Shown here: in pieces, positions 1 to 11,011 of the stretch
Numbering within the stretch: position 1 is the stretch's first letter
Layout of the letters: each line of letters opens with the position of its first letter
From: Moniliella sp. 'wahieum'
Taxonomy: Eukaryota > Basidiomycota > Moniliellomycetes > Moniliellales > Moniliellaceae
DNA length: 64,000 nucleotides
Direction: 5' to 3'
Assembly (NCBI GenBank): GCA_003971905.1
Contig: RSEE01000103.1
Span: 159,478-223,477 of the forward strand
Notes under the pieces: model-generated
The model's input: the letters and a program-made list of their open reading frames with translations, nothing else
Told to the model about the DNA's origin: nothing
Databases searched by the model: none
Made by a program: the position numbers and the translations under genes

Positions 1-3000
1 TCTCCCACGGACGGTCCACTATCTTCAATCAACCAGGGCCCCGGAGGCAACTGCTTGCACTCCTAGCTGGATTTTGTCAGGAAACGTGAGATGAACAAAG
101 GGGAGCAGATGGATTGGACACATCTATGGACCGACTAGAGGTATATGTGCCTCATGAAAGTAGGGGCACAGCTGAGAGAAGGACACAAAATATCCTAACT
201 GATATGAATCACGTCATAGTGCTCACATGGGCATAGTGAGCCAAGCATAGCACGAGTCTGAAATGCGTGAACCACAGCGCGTCCTATCTTCAGCCTCCTA
301 TGGCATTTGGATACTCTTAAAGTCCGGCCCTAGCTTGTCCCCTTACTTGCATCCAGATCCCGAGAGAGTTCACAGTTGCAAGACGTTATAAAGGAGAGAT
401 GTCCAATTTTCTTGTCTGTCGATATTGGTTAGTCAACTAGCGGGGATAAAACCAACATACCCCCAACATGCCCCTCCTAATGGGAAGGCAAGCCAGGTTC
501 CCCGATTTCGGCATGCTCTTCGCTGTTGGGTCTGGAAGCAAAGGAGGGGTACATTTGAACCTATTGACACATAGGCGGTCAAGGAAATGCGCGCATTGGC
601 AAGCAGGAGAGAGGGGCATCCCAAGAAGGTGGATGAGGAGGGAGGGGAAGGAGATGGAGGCGTGCCACCTTTCATACACCCCATCGACAGTGGAGGGGCT
701 TCGAAGTTGGGGGAGTGAGCAGGACGAACAGGCGCGTATTAACAGCTGTTTTCCATGTGAAAATGTTATAGACATTATACACTGCATTGAGACTTTATAT
801 GAGACAGGCCAGAGTGGGTTATAGTGATGGTCGATCTTGGGCCTGGGGTAAATGATTTTTTTGGTCTCATGCATCGAACTGCTGTGGGGGGACGCGGGGG
901 TTTTCTGAAACTCAGGCATTAGTCCGCTGTCATATGCATCTGTCAAACGCACTAGGGGACCATCACTGGGAGCACAGCTCTAGCCACCACTACATTTGTA
1001 CTTCCAATGAAAATACAGCTGTCACATCCTGACATATCGATAGTGCCACTACAAAACATAGGGAGCGATGTTGATGTGCTAAAAGGTTCTGTACGATGTG
1101 GCTTCCGGAGTAAACTGAAAGAGACTGAAAGACACACAAACCCACTCTGTGCCGGCACTCACTGGTACTCTTCCGTACCACAACCAGAGGGTTCAGCGAC
1201 AATGGAAATGTGAGTGGATCTGAGATCTGAACTGAACTCAACAGGGAAACTAGAAAACCCTGAGCTGCATAGCCTGACCCTGTGCGTGTGGGCACTAAGA
1301 TTCTCACCCTCTTGTGTGCCGGCGGCCCTGGGGTGAGGGGAGAGAAACTTGGTAGGCTCTTCTGGGGAGTATAGTATCTGAGATATGATTGACCTGTACA
1401 TTTAGTTTTACAACGATTTGATGCTTGGCACATCTACGCCCGAGATTCACTTCTCGTGGTCCAAACATTGAGTCTTATTCGCTCTACTTACATCTATCAG
1501 GCCGGGCCGTTGAGGTCCATACAAAGTCCGATTACAAATATTTGGTGGAAGAGGGGAAAGGCTGAGACGGGATAAGCTTCAAACTTATAGTTCTGATTAA
1601 TTCAAGTCCTTGATTCATCTCAAAAGGACAGGTGTGAGTAGCTACCCTGCATCTGTTCTTCGGGTACAGCAAGGTAGCTTTACCTCCGACGCTCCACGCA
1701 TCATATGTACCACCATGGCATTAACTGGAGGATGGTGCAGTTCGTGCTGCCTCATTGGTCGTAAACAAATTGGCAGTTTCCTGGCAAAACATTTATGCTG
1801 TCCCATTTGCCTCTCCTATCGAACTCAGCACGATATTTACTCGAGTTATCTGACAGATCTCACTCGTAGCTCCTGGACCCACTACTGCCGAGATCTCAAG
1901 ACCTTATTATGCAGAACCCTTCTGATTCGGCGCTTAATTTCGTATCAGGAATACGCCATGCGGCCGATACCAGGATCATGTGCACATGCTCCACCCAATA
2001 GACGCAACATATGAATAGGGCAGAGACTTAAACTCACGGAACCATAATCGATCATTGATTCCTATTGATTTATCCAGAATGAGCCTCACTTAAAGGGAAA
2101 ACCTGCCGCATCCCAATGTTTATCGGAAAATAATAAAGCTTTTGCTTGGTTTTGCTGAAGTATAGAGGAAGACTTAAGGGGGTTGTGCGGTAAGCTGCTT
2201 CGTAAATACACCGCTTTCAGTAATAATACAAGCAGTGCAAATGTGAGACTCTGCAGGCATTCCACATTCACAGTAAAGGTGAAAAATCTAAACTTTGATA
2301 TCGGTTGGACGTGCGATGGAATGTAACCTAAATGCTTTATGCCGCCGAGTTCTCTTTTGCCTTTTATTTGGCGGGGGTCATCAGGAGTGGCCAACTTGTC
2401 CGTATTCAGATCTGGAACTGCTCCCTATTTTCCGTTTTCTGTCCAAGAACCACGTACAATAATAACATTCTGCATATCTCGGTTAACTGGGGCTCGGGGC
2501 GGCAATCGCCTCTATCCCATGTTGACATGGCTCTGCCTTCCGAGTTGATCGCACTTGAGTCCGATTTGTTTTTCGAGGCTGATCCCCCTCTCTTGTCGCA
2601 TCCTTACTACGCTTTATCCTACCTCCTGTAGTTAAGTCACCATTGATTGTACTCCTCCATGAGGTCCAACAGACGTGTTTGGACAGATAGGCCTTTCTTG
2701 GTTGCCGAGCTAATGTAAGTCAAAGAAGTTCTTTAGTCGAATATGTCGATGAGGCTCGGTAATTATCAGCTGTCCCACGCATATTGGTAGACCTCAACCT
2801 CTGTCGTTTGGAGCGCGCCGCGAAAGAATATCAAAAGAAGGGTACTGATGAGACCTGCTGTCTAGTGACCCTGGTGGATACAGGTTTGGGCCAACCTACA
2901 ACACCTACAGAGGGACTTCAAACAACAGGTAGCCACTAAACTTCAGAACAAAGAAAATAAGAGAGGACAACAACGGCATTCCCAGATCAGAGGAATAACT

Positions 3001-3900
3001 GAAACGAAACCAAGCGGATGAACACACGAACCATTCGGTTGTTCACCAAGTACTTATTCTCAAAGTTTTGTAGTTGCTTGCGTGTCGTCCAGTATTGGCA
3101 AACCAACACACAAATTCGTCTCGAGACCTCTACTACTACTGCTGCTGCGACATGGGAGTGAGTGATCGGAAAGTTGGTGGTATCGATTTCTTCGACCGTG
3201 CTTCTTGATACTCGCTCGAAGGATAATGCCATTGCTGTTTATTTCTTCCGCGGGACTAACCTTTGAAACTCTCCAGATTGCAGACGCCATTTTGTCTCCA
3301 AAGTACAACACTGCCGTGTGCATTGATCGCATGCCGCAATGGTGAAATGCAACCAACGGAACAACAGCCGTAGTGGTCTTATTTTCTTCTTCTTCGCCCA
3401 TCCTGTTAATAGAGAGCATAGCTCTTATTGCGGGAGCTATATGAAGTAAATGTAATGACTTTACCGTATCCATCCCCAGTTAGCTGCACAATAAACACCA
3501 CCATCGTCATTTATTTGTTACAAATGAAGGCAACCTACCTTTCGATTAATAAAAACACTCTATAATATGCTTCTGGAACGCACCATGACCGATGCATGCT
3601 GTATCCCTGGATTGAGAATGCATGTGAAGAACGTAATGCTGTGGGCCTGTCGAGATCACCAGGACCACCATCATCGACTTCGAACGAACTCGTAAGAAAC
3701 CAAGAGAAGCGCTGTTATGTGAATAGACGAGATATGAGAGAAAGTCAATGTGGGCGTAAAGCTGAGGGCTGGAGGATGATGAAGGCAAACCTAATTGGGT
3801 GGTACACATAGCCCCAATCAGCTTAGATGCTAACGAACCGCATAGATGCATACCAGACCATTCGCCAAGAACTGAAGATGATGTGAACGTTAAAATCGCT
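1..3900. other. Gene-poor, AT-richer stretch with no recognisable gene
   Basis: All six frames hold only short open stretches (the longest about 170 codons) and none resembles a known family. Base composition is visibly more AT-rich than in the gene blocks further on, with many in-frame stops. No long terminal repeats, inverted ends or transposase motifs were seen. The stretch could be subtelomeric or otherwise decayed non-coding DNA; nothing here decides between these. Confidence 0.45.
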
Positions 3901-4079
3901 CAGCGCTCACAGTCCTGAAAAAGTGGATCGGTGATTCTTGCTTGGTCGAGAGTGACGGCGCGGCTCACAGGGTGCCCACCGTCCTTTCATCTCCCTTTCC
4001 TGGCTCATTGTCTCCTCCCCTTCTTACTAAGGATCGTAGATATCAGACACCGTGACCCCGCTTTTGGGCTTCATGAAAT

Positions 4080-4985
4080 AGATGCCTTTCATCTGCGCCG
4101 AGTTCAGAAGGAACCGGGGCGAGGGGGACCCCAAGGTATCGAAAGGACGTTCACTTCGGCATGCTCATAAGCTTGCCTCTCCGGATGGGGAAGAAACGGC
4201 AGCCCGCTTCACTCGTATACTGCGCCCCACGCACGTGTTGCGACCAACGAGGTCAACGACTTATCTTATTACCACTTATGTTGGCCGGTCGGGCGCACAT
4301 ACGCCAACAACGAACGCATTTACGAAGCAACGCCAGCGCTGCGGGAGATGTGGGAGATTGCCGACATTCCATCAGCCTCGTGCCTCCGGCTCAAAGACAG
4401 TAGGTCTGAAGCTCCGCACGCTCTGTTGTGCCGCTCTGCACGCAGCATGTGCAAGTGTGGCGTGTCATGGCCTGCACCGGCACCCAGTCCAAGTTTGGTG
4501 CATTTCATGAGTCAATGCGGGAGCCAATTCTCTTGCTCGTCTGCTCCATCCCTGCCAACCACATCACCACAATGAGCCAACTGTGGAGGAAGAAGATGGG
4601 ACGAGGCATGGAAGGAAGGCAATGCGCACTGGCTACTCTGTGCGTAATGGGACCTGGAGCAATCGAGAGATCAACAAGAATGGAGGTGGACCATACGCTG
4701 CGCGACTCGGGAACCCAGGGGGAGCCGTACCCCAAGATGGAACATGAGAGCACCGCGACGCCTTTGGAACAGGCCTGGAGAAGGAGCTGCTTCGGTTGCT
4801 GGAACAAGCAGAATGCGACAAGAACGTCAAGCTAACTAAGTACCAGGGACGCACCCAAGAGCCGTTTTTCCACCCTGGTCTTGACGACGCGAGGATACTA
4901 CGGCATCAAGACAGCGGGCAAGATGCTAGGGCACTGGAAGGATTTGTCTACTGACTCTCAAAATGGAGGAGATGGTTCACCGCTC
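4080..4985 (+). pseudogene. Coding-like but broken segment, family not recognised
   Basis: Several short plus-strand stretches read like genuine protein but sit in different frames and are split by stops. Near 4290-4385 the peptide contains RTYANNERIYEATPALREMW. Near 4760-4870 another reads LEKELLRLLEQAECDKNVKL followed by TKYQGRTQEPFFHP. Near 4885-4960 a third reads RGYYGIKTAGKMLGHWKDLS. Composition is richer in GC than the flanks. No start codon, domain or family could be assigned. It may be a decayed gene or transposon fragment, or a real gene with indel errors and unrecognised introns. Confidence 0.3.
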
Positions 4986-5444
4986 GGATCTCGAGTATCA
5001 CCATCTGTATTCACACGCGCCTCCTCGCGGGTATGATGGGAACGGATGGCGGGCACGAGAGAGTCCTGATCTCCTGGCGATTCCCTTCCTTAGACGGGGT
5101 TGGCGCTAACATACATAACAAGCAACACACGCCGAATGAACAGGTCGGTTTATGCGCAGCGTTTCTTTCTCCCAGTCTTAAATGCTGTCAATGATACGGA
5201 TGCAGTAGTATAGAGAGAAGAGAAGTGCAGTGCCATGATTGGTCTGGGTGAGCCCGGTGAGCGTGGCCGCCGGTCAGGGCATGTGAGAGGCCGGTCCACG
5301 GCTTGACCCTAAGATTGGTCGCGCATTCAGACAGCCAAGGGAGAGACAACGACGAGTAGTGCGGAGGCGCATCGCTCAAGCTTGCTGGCCTCATCCACCG
5401 CGAGGGTGAGTACGTGCATAGCCCCCCAGATTGTGAGCGCGGTT

Positions 5445-5669
5445 TTATCCATCCTCAAAGTACATGTGGGCCTTTGACGCTTTGACCCTGGAACTTGCAA
5501 GTGTGGGCTCTTCTGCTTGCGCTTCCGGATCTGGGGTTAGTTTCAGGGTGGTCTGTGCGTCTTCAAGTATGATATCTGTGAGGCTCGCTCTTCCCTCGTG
5601 CCTTTCTCGTTTTGCCTTTGGTTGCGACCTCACCGATGTCCCGCCCAAACACTCGGCTGCTCCCCTCAT
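5445..5669 (-). other. Short hydrophilic ORF of uncertain status
   Basis: A 74-codon minus-strand frame ends in a hydrophilic, acidic and basic stretch (DIILEDAQTTLKL, then a C-terminus MYFEDG). It lies downstream of PRP40 on the same strand. The amino-acid make-up looks more coding-like than the overlapping plus-strand frame, but no start context, intron or family is recognised. It could be the last exon of an unresolved small gene or chance. The rest of 5400-6167 shows nothing convincing apart from a C homopolymer near 5860-5875. Confidence 0.2.
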
Positions 5670-6167
5670 TCGGGGTATCTTCCGTTACGCGCTCTCGTCC
5701 ACTTTTTCCTCTCTTGGACCCTTTCGTCAATCTATCTTCCTTGAAACCCGGGGTCTATTTACAAAACTTGACAACGATGAGCCAACAAAAAACAGCGTTG
5801 TTCCTACCAAGCTTGTCCTCCTTACATGTGGTTGCTACACCGTCCTCCCTCCTGCCCCCCCCCCCCCACCACCCCAGGAGGCACCAAAGCACATCAGGAT
5901 CCAAACACGCGCAACAGAGGTCTCTGTGCTCACCAGGGACAAAAAGGGGCCGGGGCGCCACGCAATCAACGGCGAGCTGGTAGGGGCGGTAGGGAAAAGC
6001 AAGTCCTGTCGGGGCACCGGTAATCCCCACCAACGAAACCAAGAAGTACACGGCAGTCGTCTGTAAACGCTCAATGGAAGAAAGAAATGAGAGAGGCGAA
6101 GTGCACTCACAGCATCGCGTCCTGCGCCACGATCTCCAGGCTGGCCGTTGCAAGCCTCGGAATCGCA

Positions 6168-8544
6168 TTAGAGTTCACCTTCTTCAAAATCGTCACCGTA
6201 CCGTACCTTGGTACGCTAAGAATAGGAAGATCAATCGGTTAGTATATACCCTTTGAGATATGTAGGATGATGGGAGACCATGACGTACCCGAGGAAGCAG
6301 AGGCGGGTCCTCCGCCGCCGGTCGCTTAACCCCTTTGTTATCCGGCGCATCCGAGTCGGCTCCAAACCCTTCATAGTCCAACCGACGTGGGCCAATGCCG
6401 CCATTGTACCCAATACCTGCTCCACGACGGAAAGGTCGAGGATGTTGCCCGAGGCGGAATAGGGCGATGAGCAAGACTGTTGGCGTCACGCCGCGCATCC
6501 CGGTTCCACCTGTCATCTCTTGGTTCAGGACGACGACGATATTGTTCGCGTTCACGCTCACGTGCGCGTTCTCGGTCTCGTTCACGTTCGCGTTCGCGTT
6601 CGCGTTCGCGTTCACGTTCGCGCTCGCGCTCCCGTTCTTCCCGCTCGCGAGCCCGTTCCTTTTCCCGCTCAACCTTAGCTTGTTGCTTCCGTGCCGACTG
6701 CACATACAGATTCCATGCCCCTCTCACGTACTTTGGCAGAGGCCTCGGTCCATGCTGCAAACGCCTGAAGTGGTTCCAACTTGGCAACCTCGTCAAACGA
6801 CACATCCAGGGAGTGCTCAAGCTGGCATCAAGCTGGCGCAGGGCGTACCGGAGATCATTGGCTTGGCGTTGGATCATTAGTTCGTGTTTGCGCTGTTCCT
6901 CCCGTTGGTGGAGCAGCTGGTCCTGGACGCGGGGGAACAAGAGTGTTCGTTCCTCGGCCGAAAGGAAACTGTCCAAGCCCAACTCACTGACCTTGGCTTC
7001 AAACATTTCGGGTGGAGTGTCCAACGTTACCTCCAGCCGGCCGCGGCCAAGTCTTGGCGCACTTGCTTGGCCGCCTCGTCCAAACGCTGGTCCAGCTGGT
7101 CCACCAAGTCGTAGAAAAGGTCCATGGGGGTAGAACCCGGCTGGCCCAACATGGCGCGCACCCGCTCATCCTCCTTGAGAAGCGGATACACCTCGGTCCA
7201 GGTGGAACCAGCATGAATGTGACCTTGGGCGTGCAACTGCTGCAACAAAGTTTGGACTGCGACACGGCGGTGGTACTCCAGACGCGCACGTTCTTTTTCT
7301 TGGTCCTTTCTGCGAATCCGTTCTTGTGCCTCGACTTGGCGCATGTGCGTTTCAATACTTCGAGCAGATCGGGCAAGGAAATGGACTGCAAGGTAGGATG
7401 CACTTGCCATTGCGGGGTTTGGACCAAACTGTCGTACGCTTCTTGCCAACGGGAAAAGACAGTCAAGTCCATTGCCTTGAGCAGGGTGGAAACGGTTGCT
7501 TTGTTTTCCTCTCGCGTTTTCTGTTCCTCAGCCTGTCATAGTCATCATCCGTTAGTTCCGTGTCGCCTGAATCGACCGCACACAAACATCACACCAAAAA
7601 AACGTACCTCGTGAGTTTCCTTCATGGTGCGGATGACATAGTCATACGCCTCCCTGCGCTCCGCCTCGTCGAGCACGGCGGTCCACTGGTAGCCTGACCA
7701 AAAAGTTTGTAGGCCGACTCATACGAAATACGGCTTGACTTCGTCCCAAACAGCTTATGGAACGTACTGGCATACATGCGAATCCGGTCGTTCCGACGCT
7801 CCCGCTCGGCCTGTTGAAGCGCATCAATGTACTTGGTAAATGCAGCCTTGCGGTCCGAAGGTAGACAATGACTTGTACAACGGTTCCGTCACAATATGCC
7901 GCATTGTCTGTTCCCACGTCCACTCTGGCCCGACCCCCTTAACCTGCAGCATCCCATAAACGTTTCCTCTGCTGCATTCGACGCCGGTAGCACGTCCAGC
8001 TGCAAGGGTGCTACAGCATGCCCATGAGCAGCAGCAACAGCAGGAGGCATCGGTGGGGCCGCCTGCGGGCGGGGAGGCTGGCTGGCCGAACGGGCGGACG
8101 GGCGGGGAGGTGCGGGGGAGGTTTGGGCGGCTGGGCGGGCACGGGAGGCTGCTGAACAGGGGCCGGAGAAGAGTGTGTGCTCTCGGCAGCCTGAGGCGTG
8201 CCGACCGGAGCGGCTGGCGAGGGGCTTTGCGGGGCACCATTCAACAAAGCTAGAGGAAGAGAGCGGGTCAGATGAATGCTGCGAAAGGCAAAGGGAAGAG
8301 GTACGGTACCTTGCAGCTCCGGTGGCAGCGTCCAGGTGCGTTCCTGGGTGGAAGAGTTGAATAGTAGGTGCGGTCGCCCGTCTTGTAGGCCTTCCATTCA
8401 GTCTGGTCGAGGAGGCGTTCCTGCTCGGTCTTGAGCTCGTCGGGCTTTTGCCAAACGGAGCGCTTCTCTTGGGCATTGTACCAATACACGGCCGTTAGCA
8501 TGGGTGGCTCGCTCCAGGCAGGAGGGGGAGGCGGTTTCGGGCAT
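6168..8544 (-). CDS. PRP40: Prp40-like U1 snRNP splicing factor (WW-WW-FF domains)
   Basis: Prp40 sits in the U1 snRNP and helps bridge the 5' splice site and branch point. The product has an N-terminal Pro-rich leader. Two WW domains follow (about 8515-8425, with YWYNAQEKRSVWQKP; about 8415-8310, ending TQERTWTLPPEL), then a Pro-rich linker. A long run of FF-type helical repeats covers about 7980-6800, with EAYKLFG-like and FHKLFGT pieces. The tail is highly charged Arg/Glu, and the C-terminus is acidic (DDFEEGEL). Three GT-AG introns fit: 8250-8309, 7533-7607 and 6216-6288; the last adds the final short exon. Several single-base frameshifts break the frame, for instance inside WW2 and between FF repeats. 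The start at 8544 is a guess that needs one indel just upstream of WW1. Domain order makes the family call secure. Confidence 0.88.
6546..6665 (-). repeat. Low-complexity CG(T/C)TCG-type repeat coding the Arg/Glu tail of Prp40
   Basis: A run of imperfect 6-bp units (cgttcg, cgctcg and variants) is read on the minus strand as alternating Arg-Glu with a few Arg-Asp and Arg-Ala pairs. It lies inside the PRP40 coding region, between the FF repeats and the last exon. Such charged tails are common in splicing proteins. The repeat number is likely to vary between strains. Confidence 0.8.
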
Positions 8545-9100
8545 CGCGCACTGACAAGGAGCTTTCCCCTGTGTGGAGGAGGCAGGGCGCGGAAAGTGGT
8601 GGGGTGGCAAAGAGGCGCCGCCGCGACCCGTGGACAATGAAACGACGACGACGACGACGGCGGCGGCGAGCCAGGGTGCTAGGGTTGATTAGCTAATAGG
8701 GTATTTTGCGCAGATTTTCAACCAAACAAATGCGACTGAAATGGCATATTTCAACCTTCAACTGGCGCTTCACAAGTACCAGGGCATACATAGCATGCAG
8801 CAGCCATAGCAGGCGCAGCAGCACAACCCGACGAGCGCTGGACCCCCCTCCTGGGGTCGATCGTCCCTCTCAATGCATCTACCGTGTCGACTGGCCCACC
8901 CCAACCACCTCACCTGGGACCGACCGATGTTGGGCCATACGTGTGGCAACGATGCAGCAGCCACGCGTAGGCCCGAGGCAGCAGCTGAGCGCGAACGCGA
9001 ACCCAACTAACCCCCTGCTTTGCCAGACATGCTCGGGGACACGGACGCAGCAGCCCTTTGCCCCACCGTCTCTTCCCGGGCAAGCGCTGCTTTGGTTCCG
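8545..9100. other. Intergenic region upstream of PRP40
   Basis: This interval separates PRP40 (minus) from the HECT relic (plus). It holds a short CGA-repeat tract near 8641-8670 and Gln/Pro-rich plus-strand reading near 8730-9020 that is broken by a stop. No family could be assigned. It probably contains the PRP40 promoter. Confidence 0.35.
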
Positions 9101-9109
9101 GGAACGTCA

Positions 9110-9775
9110 TTGGGATCCAGTCCCTGGCCGAGTCCAGAAGAGGGGCGAACCACACCAGAAGGAAAGACGTACATTGTCGACGACAACGGCCGCACCACTA
9201 CCTCGGTCATCGCGCTGCAGGAACAACAAAGCAATAACAACCTCGACGGTATCCGACTGCAATTAGTGTCCCAAAAGGGTCCGTTTCCGAGCGGGTGGGG
9301 GATGCGATGGTCGGCGACGGGGCGGGTGTTGCTTTGTGGATCACAACACAACGCAACACCATGACCACCACCTTGGACAATCCACCGCCATCTTGAATGA
9401 TCCACGATTGGAATGGGTCTCAAGCCACACTGTATCGCCGTCCCGTAACCGGCATTTGAGAGTGTGAAGGAACAGTGTCAAGTGTTTGTCGACGCTGGCT
9501 TTACCGAACTGATATACTACGCCGCAAAAAGGCTGTTATAGATCGAAGTATTTTAGGAAGACTAACCCGGAACTGTTGATTGGTGGTACGGAGAAGATTG
9601 ATCAGGAAGATTGGAAGCGATGGGCCGAGTACTGTGGAGCTTCCGAGCAAGGGAATGAACGTAGTCCAATGGTTTGGGGAGTGCGTACTGTCGCAGGCGG
9701 GGGACGAGGGAAACGACTGTTGCAATAAACTTTCGACTTGTACTATACCTCGCGAATTCCTGTGAATAGTGAATG
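9110..9775 (+). pseudogene. Relic of a NEDD4/Rsp5-type HECT ubiquitin ligase
   Basis: Rsp5-type ligases carry WW domains that bind PY motifs and a C-terminal HECT domain that transfers ubiquitin. Two decayed WW domains are visible: about 9140-9210 (RTTPEGKTYIVDDNGRTTT) and about 9270-9390 (GPFPSGWGMRWSATGRV, then FVDHNT in another frame). The second Trp of each is lost (Ser or Leu in its place). They are followed almost at once by the second half of a HECT domain. About 9460-9515 reads SVKEQCQVFVDAGFTELI. About 9566-9630 reads PELLIGGTEKIDQEDWKRWA. About 9670 reads NVVQWFGECV. About 9720-9765 has RLLQ and TSRIPVN. The N-lobe (at least 150 residues expected) and everything after TSRIPVN are missing, and there are several stops and substitutions. 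Indel errors alone cannot explain this, so it is a true relic. Confidence 0.7.
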
Positions 9776-9779
9776 GGTT

Positions 9780-11011
9780 TCTGTCACCACCAACAGTACG
9801 GTGGGGCATCTCATCACCTGCCTCCTGTTCGGGCCGCACAGATCATGATGATGGATGTCGATGACTGTCATCGACTGTCACACACATGTGATCTGTGGTG
9901 CCCTTGCGCTCTCTCTTTCTGTTCCGCTTGGCACTTGGCTCTGTGTGCCAGGGCGCTGGTGGGCGCTGAAAAAGTGCGATGGAGGTGTGAGAGTGGAGAT
10001 CGAAGGACGAAGAGGTAAGCAACTGGGCTCTGGCAGATTGAGCCGCCCAGGCAGGGATGGGACGCAGGACGCAGGATGGCACATGACGGATCACGTAATG
10101 CTGACGCGGAGGCAGCCGACGGCGGATGATGAATGATTAATGACGTCGACAGCGACGCAAACACGGCAGGCGGGGGCAGGCTGGACACTGGCGCGGTGGG
10201 GGAATGGGCGTGCGCATCGGGCGGGACGCTGGTCAGGGCGGCGAGCGCCGAGGAGCGCACGGCGGCGGTGCGCGCGGCGGGGTGCCGCATGTGGGGGATG
10301 CTCGATGCGGCGGCTGGGGCGCATGCAGGGCGGCGCAGCGCAGGGCGGCGCAGCGGGCAGGCGGGCGCCAGGGTGGTGCAGGGTGGTCCCCAGCTTTGGG
10401 GCGCGTGCGCTAGGGCTGCGCTCAGGTCGAATCGCATGCCAGAGATCAGGCGGATCGATCGCTGATCTGGGATGCGAGGGGCATGCATTAAGCATGGTGC
10501 CTGCCACACGCTGCCTGGGTAGTGTTACTAGTTACTAGTTACTGACCAACCGACGCAACGGCCCTCGTCTGTTCCCCCACCCTTGTCGGGCCCTCCTTGG
10601 CCGCCCAGCCCACCGAGCCCACCGCTCTCCTCGCCCTCACCCTCGCCCTCGCCCTCGCCTTTATCCTCGCCCTCGCCCTCGCCTTTACCTCGCCCTCGCC
10701 CTCGCCCTCGGTCTACCCGCCATCCGGCCCGTGGGCATGCACCCCGCCGTCTGACCCCCCCCCCTCCCCTGCCCTCCTCTCGCGCGTCTATCCACGCCCC
10801 CTGCTCTGGTCGCCCACCCGACCGCCTGAGGAGCATTCATCCATACCCGCCTCTCGTCTTCATCTCTTTCTCTTTCCCTTCCCCTTCGGCCTTGTCCTCG
10901 CGGTCTCATCCCGCCTCTCTTGCCCCGCCTAGCCTCCCTGGGCCCATCCTTCCCTCTGCGTTTCTCTCTCTCTCCTCTCCTTCATCCCCTTCCTTGGCCG
11001 TGGTGCTGCCC
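9780..11011. other. Intergenic, GC-rich low-complexity DNA
   Basis: Long open frames exist on both strands here, but they are Pro/Ser/Arg/Ala-rich by composition and match no family. The stretch includes GC-rich tracts (about 10200-10400), three copies of an 8-bp word gttactag at 10523-10546 and a ccctcg-type hexamer tract at about 10620-10715. It ends in CT-rich sequence leading into the next gene, which is likely to be promoter and 5' leader. Confidence 0.5.
10620..10715. repeat. ccctcg hexamer microsatellite
   Basis: Imperfect tandem repetition of ccctcg / ccctcgcc words, about fifteen units with a few interruptions. It lies in the presumed leader region of the Ser/Pro-rich gene that begins near 11012. 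Confidence 0.75.

Noticed and set aside
5464-6066. 200-codon plus-strand ORF downstream of PRP40
   Set aside because: Contains a C-homopolymer-coded Pro run, overlaps a more protein-like minus-strand frame and the C-terminal side of PRP40, and resembles no family.
10583-11011. Upstream extension of the Ser/Pro-rich gene
   Set aside because: The frame stays open only because of the ccctcg-type tract and CT-rich leader; the peptide is pure Pro/Ser low complexity.
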